Assembly: GCA_963555925.1 (NCBI GenBank)
Contig: CAUVXJ010000063.1
Coordinates: forward strand, 7,065-71,064
Direction: 5' to 3'
Source of the DNA: Protofrankia sp963555925
GTDB lineage: Bacteria > Actinomycetota > Actinomycetes > Frankiales > Frankiaceae
Length of the DNA stretch: 64,000 nucleotides
Each line of letters opens with the position of its first letter. Positions within the stretch are counted from its first letter, which is position 1. The notes under the pieces were generated by a model, which searched no databases, was not told the DNA's origin, and worked only from the letters and a program-made list of their open reading frames with translations. Positions 34,559 through 41,590 of this stretch are shown one piece after another. The position numbers were made by a program, and so were the translations under genes.

Positions 34559-35323
34559 TCAGCGAACAGATACCGAGGCGGCTCGCAACGCGTTCTTGAC
34601 ATCACCGATGCGCAGGTGACCGAAGTGGAAGACGCTCGCGGCGAGCACCGCGTCCGCGCCCGCGGCGACAGCCGGGGGGAAGTGGGCGAGCGACCCGGCC
34701 CCGCCACTGGCGATCACGGGCACGTCGACGACCGCGCGGACGGCCCCGATCATCTCCAGGTCGTAACCGTCCCGGGTCCCGTCCGCGTCCATCGAGTTGA
34801 GCAGGATCTCCCCGGCACCGAGCTCCGCCGCCCGCACCGCCCAGGCAACCGCGTCGATGCCGGTACCCCGGCGCCCGCCGTGGGTCGTCACCTCGAACCG
34901 CGGGCCGCCCGGTTCGTGGCCGCGTCGGGCGTCCACCGACAGCACGATGCACTGGCTGCCGAACCGCAGCGCGCACTCGCGGATCAGCTCGGGGTGAGCG
35001 ACCGCGGCGGTGTTGACACCGACCTTGTCCGCTCCCGCTCGCAGGAGCCGGTCGACGTCGTCGGGTGTCCGTATCCCGCCGCCGACGGTCAGGGGGATGA
35101 ACACCTGCTCGGCGGTGCGCCGGACCACATCGTAGGTGGTCTCCCGGTTCCCGCTGGACGCGGTGATGTCGAGGAAGGTCAGCTCGTCGGCGCCCTCGGC
35201 GTCGTACAGCTTCGCCATCTCCACCGGGTCGCCCGCATCCCGCAGGTCGGTGAAGTTCACACCCTTGACGACCCGGCCCGCGTCGACATCCAGGCAGGGG
35301 ATCACCCGGACGGCGACGGTCAT
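34559..35323 (-). CDS. hisF: Imidazole glycerol phosphate synthase, cyclase subunit
   Basis: 254-residue TIM barrel that, with HisH (not in window), makes IGP and AICAR from PRFAR. The family start is MTVAVRVIPCLDVDAGRVVKGVNF, with catalytic Asp in IPCLDVD and a second Asp in NSMDADGTRDGYD. Phosphate loops are IPLTVGGGIRTPDDV and VIASGGAGSLAHF. The in-frame upstream extension is not HisF-like and overlaps hisA. It lies 13 bases after hisA. Confidence 0.97.
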   Translation of the reverse strand: MTVAVRVIPCLDVDAGRVVKGVNFTDLRDAGDPVEMAKLYDAEGADELTFLDITASSGNRETTYDVVRRTAEQVFIPLTVGGGIRTPDDVDRLLRAGADKVGVNTAAVAHPELIRECALRFGSQCIVLSVDARRGHEPGGPRFEVTTHGGRRGTGIDAVAWAVRAAELGAGEILLNSMDADGTRDGYDLEMIGAVRAVVDVPVIASGGAGSLAHFPPAVAAGADAVLAASVFHFGHLRIGDVKNALRAASVSVR

Positions 35324-35336
35324 CGGATGGACCCGC

Positions 35337-36071
35337 TCATCGGGTGGGCGCGGGTCGGCCCGCGGCGACCGCCAACGCCTCGGGCAGGGTGAACGCCCCG
35401 GCGTAGAGGGCCTTGCCGACGATGGCGCCCTCGACCCCGGCCACACCCGCGATCGCGACCAGGTCGGCCAGGGACGACACCCCACCACTGGCGATCACGG
35501 GCCGTGACGTCGCCGCGGTGACGGCAGTCAGCAGGTCCAGGTTGGGCCCGGTAAGCGTACCGTCACGATGAACGTCGGTCACCACATACCGGGCACAGCC
35601 GTCGGCATCCAGGCGGGCCAGGACGTCGAACAGCTCGCCACCGTCGCGCGTCCACCCACGGGCGGACAGGATCGTGCCGCGGACGTCGAGACCGACGGCG
35701 ATCCTGTCGGCGACCCGGCCGATCGCGGCACGCACCCAGTCGGGGTCCTCCAGCGCGGCCGTGCCGATGTTGACCCGGGCCGCGCCGGTCGCCAGTGCCG
35801 CGTCCAACGAATCGTCGTCGCGGATACCGCCGGAGAGCTCCACCGCCACGTCGACCGACCGGACCACCTCAGCGATCAGATCACGGTTCGAGCCGCGACC
35901 GAACGCCGCATCAAGGTCGACGAGGTGGATCCACTCGGCGCCGTCGCGCTGCCAGGCAAGGGCCGCCTCGCGCGGATCGCCGTAGGAGGTCTCGGAACCG
36001 GCCTCGCCCTGAACCAGCCGGACGGCCCGGCCGTCGGCGATATCCACGGCAGGCAGGAGGATCAGCGCCAT
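35337..36071 (-). CDS. priA: Bifunctional HisA/TrpF isomerase (PriA type)
   Basis: 244-residue TIM barrel starting MALILLPAVDIADGRAVRLVQGEAGSETSYG. The RLVQGEAGSETSYG stretch and the SARGWTRDGGELFDVL loop are typical of actinobacterial PriA, which isomerises both ProFAR (histidine) and PRA (tryptophan). The lack of trpF in the neighbouring trp cluster agrees with this, although trpF could lie elsewhere. It precedes hisF by 13 bases. The family start at ATG 36071 is chosen; upstream sequence belongs to the spacer and glycosyltransferase end. Confidence 0.93.
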   Translation of the reverse strand: MALILLPAVDIADGRAVRLVQGEAGSETSYGDPREAALAWQRDGAEWIHLVDLDAAFGRGSNRDLIAEVVRSVDVAVELSGGIRDDDSLDAALATGAARVNIGTAALEDPDWVRAAIGRVADRIAVGLDVRGTILSARGWTRDGGELFDVLARLDADGCARYVVTDVHRDGTLTGPNLDLLTAVTAATSRPVIASGGVSSLADLVAIAGVAGVEGAIVGKALYAGAFTLPEALAVAAGRPAPTR

Positions 36072-36162
36072 GTCGCACACCCTACGGGGTGGCCCACCAG
36101 CCGCGCCCCGGCCACTCACGTCCCGGTGACCGGCGGGGGCGCGGACGCCGGGACTCTCACGT

Positions 36163-37425
36163 TCAGGCGACGCCACCGGAGTTGACGCCACCGGAGTTGA
36201 CGCCACCGGGGTCCGGCGCCGAGTATGCGCGCCCCTTCCACGCGGCGCCGTGGCCACGGCGGTGTGCCCGCGCCGAATCCAGCGTCATGAGCACATAGAG
36301 GACCGCGACCGCAGGGAGGGTCAGGACGACGAACAGCGGCTGGCGGTAGTAACGGACCATCGGGAGATAGGTGACGGTCATCACCACCCAGGCACTGATC
36401 CCGGCCCCAGCAGCGACGGCCGCGGCGCCGCCACCGACACCGGCGGCGAGACCGGCAAGGCCGGCCACCGCGGCCAGCGGAGGGATGAGGTAGGCTGATA
36501 TCAGTCCGACGACAGTACCGACGAGCAGCGCCGGGGAATGCCGCAGCTGGGTGTAGGCACTGCGGGCGACCATCTTCCATAGGTCCGCCAGCTGCGGGTA
36601 GGGTCGCACGCTGCGCACGCCGCGCGGGCCGCGGTCGGCAAGGCCCAACCAGGTCCGACCACCGGTTCGTTTGATCGCGCCGGCCAGGGAACAGTCGTCG
36701 ATGACCGCGCCGGAGATGGCGGCCAGCCCACCGGCACGTTCCAGCGCGGCCCGGCGCAGGAGCACACAACCGCCGGCCGCGGCCGACGTCCTCGCGTCGG
36801 GCCGGTTGGCCCGGCGGAACGGATAGAGCTGGGCGAAGAAGTAGACGAAGGCCGGGATGATGATCCTTTCCCAGCGGTTCTCGGTGCGCAGCACGGCCAT
36901 CAGCGACGTGAGGTCGAGACCGCGGCTGGTTGCGTGGCTCACCAGCCGGGTGACCGAATCCGGGCCGTGGGCGATGTCCGCGTCGGTGAACAGCAGCCAG
37001 TCCACATCCGGTGGCACGGTGCGCATGCCCTGTTCCAGCGCCCATACCTTGCCGACCCAGCCGGCCGGCCGCGGCTGGCTGGTGATGACCGTCAACGGCA
37101 CCTGTGCATCGGGATGCCGGCCCAGAGTACGGGCAACGTCACCGGTTCCGTCGTCGCTGGCGTCGTCGACCAGCACGACCCGCAGCGAACCGGGGTAATG
37201 CTGGCCGAGCAGCGACGGCAGGCTGTGGGGCAACATCTCAGCCTCGTCCCGAGCAGGGACTATCACGGTGACCGCGGGCCAGCCGCCCGGCGGCTCCGCT
37301 CCGCCCCGTGCTCGGGAATCATCGGGATCAAGCCGGGTGTCGGTGCACCAGAACATTCCGTGGCCGCCGAGCAGCACCAACCACACCAACAGGGAACAAA
37401 GCGCACAAGCCGCCAGTGTTATCAC
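36163..37425 (-). CDS. hpnB: Hopene-associated glycosyltransferase HpnB-like
   Basis: 420-residue membrane-bound family 2 glycosyltransferase. After one N-terminal helix (LAACALCSLLVWLVLLGG) it has PAVTVIVPARDEAEMLPHSLPSLL, VLVDDASDDGT, WVGKVWALEQG, LFTDADIAHGPDSV, the hallmark IIIPAFVYFFAQLYPFRRAN, GGCVLLRRAALERAGG and GAVIDDCSLAGAIKR, then three or more C-terminal helices. These match HpnB, found with hopanoid genes. The GTG at 37425 is preferred (GAGG upstream); a TTG at 37458 is possible. The tail has a GGVNS repeat from a 15-bp DNA repeat. Other hopanoid genes are not in the window. Confidence 0.82.
   Translation of the reverse strand: MITLAACALCSLLVWLVLLGGHGMFWCTDTRLDPDDSRARGGAEPPGGWPAVTVIVPARDEAEMLPHSLPSLLGQHYPGSLRVVLVDDASDDGTGDVARTLGRHPDAQVPLTVITSQPRPAGWVGKVWALEQGMRTVPPDVDWLLFTDADIAHGPDSVTRLVSHATSRGLDLTSLMAVLRTENRWERIIIPAFVYFFAQLYPFRRANRPDARTSAAAGGCVLLRRAALERAGGLAAISGAVIDDCSLAGAIKRTGGRTWLGLADRGPRGVRSVRPYPQLADLWKMVARSAYTQLRHSPALLVGTVVGLISAYLIPPLAAVAGLAGLAAGVGGGAAAVAAGAGISAWVVMTVTYLPMVRYYRQPLFVVLTLPAVAVLYVLMTLDSARAHRRGHGAAWKGRAYSAPDPGGVNSGGVNSGGVA
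36169..36212. repeat. 15-bp in-frame tandem repeat at the hpnB 3' end
   Basis: Three units of GACGCCACCGGAGTT, the last incomplete. On the coding strand they give the GGVNS tail of the glycosyltransferase. Confidence 0.9.
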
Positions 37426-37525
37426 GTCCGTCAGCCTCGCAGATCGCGCCCGGCTCAACGGTCAGCAGCACCGGACTGAGACAACAACAGCCTTCCGTTC
37501 ACCTGAATGAATCAGGAATTTCCAC

Positions 37526-37535
37526 GTGATGTCAC
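37526..37535. promoter_or_regulatory. GTGATGTCAC motif upstream of hpnB
   Basis: A 10-bp core, extended to CGTGATGTCACG, about 100 bases before the hpnB start. The identical core occurs in the divergent promoter of the GntR gene (48810-48819). It may be a second operator of the same regulator; the motif is short. Confidence 0.3.
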
Positions 37536-37549
37536 GGATTTGAGAATCG

Positions 37550-39859
37550 TCACCGCCGGCCGGATACGACGGGTTCCAGCCGGATCACGATCGACTTGGA
37601 GGTGGGAGTATTACTGACCGCCGCTGTGCTGTCCAGCGGCACAAGGACGTTGGTCTCCGGGAAATAGGCGGCGGCACAGCCGGCCGCGGTCGGATACGCC
37701 ACCACCCGGAAGTCCGCCGCGCGCCGGAGGACTCCGTCCCCCCACACGCTGACCAGATCGACTTGATCGCCGTCGGCGATGGTCAGGGCGGCGAGGTCGT
37801 CGGGGTTGACGAACACGACCCGGCGGCCCTGACGGACACCGCGGTAACGGTCATCCAGCCCGTAGATCGTGGTGTTGAACTGGTCGTGCGAACGGACCGT
37901 CTGCAACAGCAGATGCCCGGGTGCAACCCGCAGCACGTCCAGGGTGTTGACGGTGAACCGGGCCCGCCCGGTCTCGGTCGGGAAGGTACGGGAGTCCCGC
38001 GGCGGGTGGGCGAGGACGAACCCACCGGGCCGGGCGACCTTCGCCTCAAACTCCTCGCAGCCGGGAACGACCCGGCCGATATGCCCCCGGACGCGGCCGT
38101 AGTCGGCGGTGAGCCCCTCCCAGTCGACGGCGACACGATCACCCAGCGTGGCCTGGGCCAGCCCGCAGACGATCGCCACCTCCGAACGCAGCGCGACCGA
38201 GGCGGGCGCGAGATTCCCCCGGGAGGCGTGCACCGCGCTCATCGAGTCCTCGACCGTGACGAACTGCGGCCCGCCGGCCTGCACGTCGATCTCGGTACGG
38301 CCGAGCGTGGGCAGGATCAACGCCCGCTGGCCGGTGACGGTATGCGAACGGTTCAGTTTCGTCGACACCTGGACGCTGAGCCGCAGCCGCCGGATCGCGG
38401 CCTCGGTGACCTCGGAATCAGGGGTGGCCGCGACGAAGTTCCCGCCGAGTGCGGTGAACACCTTCACCCGGCCGTCGCGCATCGCCCGCACCGTGTCGAC
38501 CACGTCGAGCCCGTGCGCACGCGGTGGATCGAAACCGAACTCGGCCGCCAGCCGGTCGAGAAAGAGCGCCGGCGGCTTCTCCCAGATGCCCATGGTCCGG
38601 TCACCCTGGACGTTGCTGTGCCCGCGCACCGGGCACACCCCGGCACCGGGACGACCGATGTTGCCACGCAGCAGCAGGAAGTTGACGACCTCCCGGATCG
38701 TGGGCACCGAGTCACGGTGCTGGGTGAGCCCCATCGCCCAACAGAAGATGATCTTCTTTGCGGCCAGTACCCGCTGCACGACCTGGTCGATCTCCGCGTC
38801 GGCCAGGCCCGTGGCAGCCCGCACGTCATCGGCGGACAGCGTCCGCAGCTGCGCGGCCAGCTCGGCAAAACCGTCGGTATGGGTGTCGATGAACGCCCGG
38901 TCGAGTACCTGCCCCGGCCGCGCGTCCTCGGCGGCCAGCAGGCGTGCGTTGATCGCCTGGAACAAGGCCAGGTCGCCGCCGATGCGGATCTTCAAGAACT
39001 GGTCGGCCAACACCGTGCCCGACCCGATGACGCCACGGGGATGCTGGGGGTTACGGAAGCGCAGCAGGCCCGCCTCGGGCAACGGGTTGATCGCGATGAT
39101 GCTCGTTCCCGCGCGCTTGGCCGCCTCTAACGCGGTGAGCATCCGCGGATGGTTCGTGCCCGGGTTCTGCCCCACAACGAAGATCAGGTCGGCTTTGGCG
39201 AGATCGTCGAGGCTTACGCTGCCCTTGCCCACGCCGATCGTTTCGGTCAACGCGGACCCGGACGACTCGTGGCACATGTTCGAACAATCCGGCAGGTTGT
39301 TCGTGCCGAAGGCGCGCACGAACAACTGGTAGACGAAGGCGGCCTCATTGCTGGCCCGCCCGGACGTGTAGAAGGCCGCCTCGTCCGGGCTGTCCAGCGC
39401 CCGCAGTTCCTCGGCGACAATCGCGAACGCATCGTCCCAACCCACCGGTACGTAGTGCTCCGCCTCGGCCGCCTTGTACATCGGCTCGGTGAGGCGGCCC
39501 TGCTGACCCAGCCAGTACCCGCTGCGGGAGGCAAGTTCACCGATGGAGTACTCGGCGAAGAACGCGGGGGTGATCCGACGCAGGGTCGCCTCCTCGGCGA
39601 CGGCTTTGGCGCCGTTCTCGCAGAACTCGGCCTTCCTGCGCTCGGCCGGGTCGCCTTCGGGCCAGGCACACCCGGGACAGTCGAAACCGTCGACCTGGTT
39701 CAGCGCGAGCAGCGAGCGGACTCCGCGGCGGACGCCCAACTGGTCACGGACATGCGCCATCGCGTGCAGCACACCGGGAATACCGGCCGCGGACGACGCG
39801 GGGGAACCGACCTTGATCCCGCTCTCGCCGCTGTCCTCCCGTGGAGCATGACGTGGCAT
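37550..39859 (-). CDS. FdhF/YdeP family molybdopterin oxidoreductase
   Basis: 769-residue molybdenum-cofactor enzyme related to formate dehydrogenase alpha chains. The N-terminal Fe-S cysteines are in DCPGCAWPEGDPAERRKAEFCENGAKAV. Cofactor-binding blocks include AAFYTSGRASNEAAFVYQLFVRAFGTNNLPDCSNMCHESSG, FVVGQNPGTNHPRML and VCPVRGHSNVQGDRTMG. The length and motif set fit the YdeP/FdhF-like branch, whose physiological substrate is often unproven. Its 16-base distance to fdhD upstream supports a sulfur-activated Mo enzyme. Formate oxidation is possible but unproven. Confidence 0.88.
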   Translation of the reverse strand: MPRHAPREDSGESGIKVGSPASSAAGIPGVLHAMAHVRDQLGVRRGVRSLLALNQVDGFDCPGCAWPEGDPAERRKAEFCENGAKAVAEEATLRRITPAFFAEYSIGELASRSGYWLGQQGRLTEPMYKAAEAEHYVPVGWDDAFAIVAEELRALDSPDEAAFYTSGRASNEAAFVYQLFVRAFGTNNLPDCSNMCHESSGSALTETIGVGKGSVSLDDLAKADLIFVVGQNPGTNHPRMLTALEAAKRAGTSIIAINPLPEAGLLRFRNPQHPRGVIGSGTVLADQFLKIRIGGDLALFQAINARLLAAEDARPGQVLDRAFIDTHTDGFAELAAQLRTLSADDVRAATGLADAEIDQVVQRVLAAKKIIFCWAMGLTQHRDSVPTIREVVNFLLLRGNIGRPGAGVCPVRGHSNVQGDRTMGIWEKPPALFLDRLAAEFGFDPPRAHGLDVVDTVRAMRDGRVKVFTALGGNFVAATPDSEVTEAAIRRLRLSVQVSTKLNRSHTVTGQRALILPTLGRTEIDVQAGGPQFVTVEDSMSAVHASRGNLAPASVALRSEVAIVCGLAQATLGDRVAVDWEGLTADYGRVRGHIGRVVPGCEEFEAKVARPGGFVLAHPPRDSRTFPTETGRARFTVNTLDVLRVAPGHLLLQTVRSHDQFNTTIYGLDDRYRGVRQGRRVVFVNPDDLAALTIADGDQVDLVSVWGDGVLRRAADFRVVAYPTAAGCAAAYFPETNVLVPLDSTAAVSNTPTSKSIVIRLEPVVSGRR

Positions 39860-39875
39860 CGTTGGAATCCTCTCC

Positions 39876-40763
39876 TCATGAACCGCTGTTCACCAGCGCC
39901 TCGGCAATGCGGTGCGCGCCGGTGTAGACGTTCATCGAGCCGCCGCGGACGAACCCGACCAGCGTCATCCCGGCCTCCTCAGCCAGGTCCGCCGCGAGCG
40001 ATGACGGCGCGGACACCGCGACCAGCGCGGGAATCCCAGCCAGCAGGGCCTTCTGGGTCAGCTCGAACGACGCGCGGCCGCTGACCACCAGGACCCGTTC
40101 GCGCAACGGCAGCCACCCTTCACGCGCCGCCCATCCGATGACTTTGTCGACCGCGTTGTGGCGGCCGACGTCCTCCCGGGCCACCAACAGGTTCCCGTCG
40201 GCATCGGTGATCGCGGCCGCATGCAACCCACCGGTGGTGGCAAAGACCTTCTGCGCCAGGCGAAGCCGGTCGGGCAGCGCGAGCACCACATCCGGACGCA
40301 GCACCAGCGGGTCGGCGTCCACCTCGTACCGGCTGCGCAACCGGACCCCGTCGATACTGGTCTTCCCGCACAGTCCGCAGGAACTGCTGGTGTAAAAGGC
40401 GCGGTCGAGGCTCGCGTCCGGCGCTGGAACGGTCGGGGCGAGGGTGATGTCGACGACGTTGTAGGTCTGGCCATCGTTGTAGGTCTGGCCATCCTGTGCC
40501 TGGCGACCAATGGCGTCACTACCAGCCCTGGAGCAGTAACGTATCGCTACGACGTCCGACCCACCGCCAATGATCCCCTCGCCGACCAGAAAACCCAGAA
40601 CAAGATCGATATCTTGCCCGGGTGTTCGCATGGTGACGGCCAACGGCTTACCACCGACCCGCAGCTCCAGCGGTTCCTCACCGGCCAGGCTGTCGGGCCG
40701 CGCCGCGCGCTCGCCGTCGACGGAAATCCGCAGGACCCGTCTGCGCACCGTCACCCGTCCCAC
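39876..40763 (-). CDS. fdhD: Formate dehydrogenase accessory sulfurtransferase FdhD
   Basis: 295 residues from a GTG at 40763 (nearby GTGs at 40754 and 40748 are also possible). FdhD moves sulfur from the cysteine desulfurase to the Mo cofactor of formate-dehydrogenase-like enzymes. The catalytic pair is in SSSCGLCGKTSIDG; other family blocks are PGQDIDLVLGFLVGEGII, FATTGGLHAAA, REDVGRHNAVDKVIGWA and VVSGRASFELTQKALLAGIPALVAVSAPSSLA. An 18-bp duplication inserts an extra DGQTYN between the second and third blocks. It precedes the Mo oxidoreductase gene by 16 bases. Confidence 0.95.
   Translation of the reverse strand: MGRVTVRRRVLRISVDGERAARPDSLAGEEPLELRVGGKPLAVTMRTPGQDIDLVLGFLVGEGIIGGGSDVVAIRYCSRAGSDAIGRQAQDGQTYNDGQTYNVVDITLAPTVPAPDASLDRAFYTSSSCGLCGKTSIDGVRLRSRYEVDADPLVLRPDVVLALPDRLRLAQKVFATTGGLHAAAITDADGNLLVAREDVGRHNAVDKVIGWAAREGWLPLRERVLVVSGRASFELTQKALLAGIPALVAVSAPSSLAADLAEEAGMTLVGFVRGGSMNVYTGAHRIAEALVNSGS
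40458..40493. repeat. 18-bp in-frame duplication in fdhD
   Basis: Two identical copies of GTTGTAGGTCTGGCCATC back to back, encoding the repeated DGQTYN segment of FdhD. Confidence 0.95.
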
Positions 40764-40819
40764 CCCGCCCACACTGCCGTACTCCCGCTGCGTTTTCCAG
40801 TGACCGCCGCCCGGTGACG

Positions 40820-40924
40820 GTAGGTAGCTTCCGTCGTGATAGTGACGATTTCCACCTACTGGACGGCCCGCGGACACCCAGGCGTTAGGTGGTTTTCGTC
40901 GTGATAGCACCCTTTTTTACCTAC
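40820..40924. repeat. Paired 40-bp inverted-end repeat, locus B
   Basis: Unit 1 (40820-40859) runs from GTAGGTAGC to TTTCCACCTAC and unit 2 (40885-40924) from TTAGGTGG to TTTTTTACCTAC. Both share the internal CGTCGTGATAG core and are exactly 40 bp; the period is 65 bp. They lie in the divergent spacer between fdhD and the VOC gene. Confidence 0.88.
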
Positions 40925-40996
40925 GCCTGCGGGCATGCAGGGTGGGTCACCACAGGACCCGGATCGCCGCCTTCGACTCGAGGTACCGTGGAGATA

Positions 40997-41010
40997 GTTG
41001 AAGGCTCAAC
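40997..41010. promoter_or_regulatory. GTTGA-N4-TCAAC dyad upstream of the VOC gene (candidate MarR-type operator)
   Basis: GTTGA (40997-41001) and TCAAC (41006-41010) flank AGGC, 56 bases before the VOC start. Such TTGA/TCAA dyads are commonly bound by MarR-family regulators; no such regulator is encoded here. Confidence 0.35.
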
Positions 41011-41065
41011 AGAAATAGGCAGGCGCTGAAATGGCTGGCGTCAAAGCGGCCGCAAGGAGATGACC

Positions 41066-41590
41066 ATGGGTATCCACCGCCTCAACCACGTCGTCCTCTA
41101 TGTACGCGACGTCGCACGCACGGCCGCCTTCTACACCGACGTCCTCGACTTCCAGACCGTGCTGGCGGTACCCGGCCAGGCCGCGTTCCTGCGCGCGCCG
41201 GACTCCACCAACGACCACGACATCGGCATGTTCCAGATCGGCGCGGCCGCCGGCGCCTCACAGGCGGGGCGCTCAACCGTCGGCATGTACCACATCGCGT
41301 GGGAGGTCGGCACCCTCACCGAGCTTGAGACGACCGCGCGCCGGCTCGCCGAGGCCGGGGCGCTGGTCGGCGCGTCCGACCACGGCACGACCAAGAGCCT
41401 GTACGCACACGACCCGGACGGTCTGGAGTTCGAGGTCGTCTGGCTGATCCCCGCGCACCTGCTCGACGACGCCGCACTCGCGGCCAAAACCAGCATCCAG
41501 CCGCTTGACATCGCCCGGGAGAAGGCGCGCTACGGTGCGGACACCCGTGGTGGCCTGGGTATCTCCATCCCCATCGGGGTCACTGTCTGA
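41066..41590 (+). CDS. VOC superfamily protein (glyoxalase / extradiol dioxygenase fold)
   Basis: 174 residues with two beta-alpha-beta-beta-beta modules. Likely metal ligands are His8 (RLNHVVLYVRD), His in GMYHIAWEV and Glu in LEFEVVW, the pattern of catechol-2,3-dioxygenase-like VOC proteins. AAGGAG at 41054-41059 is six bases from the ATG at 41066; the ATG at 41060 touches the ribosome site and is unlikely. The function could be ring cleavage, isomerisation or resistance. Its 3' end overlaps the convergent S9 peptidase gene by 61 bases, an unusually long convergent overlap. Confidence 0.85.
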   Translation: MGIHRLNHVVLYVRDVARTAAFYTDVLDFQTVLAVPGQAAFLRAPDSTNDHDIGMFQIGAAAGASQAGRSTVGMYHIAWEVGTLTELETTARRLAEAGALVGASDHGTTKSLYAHDPDGLEFEVVWLIPAHLLDDAALAAKTSIQPLDIAREKARYGADTRGGLGISIPIGVTV

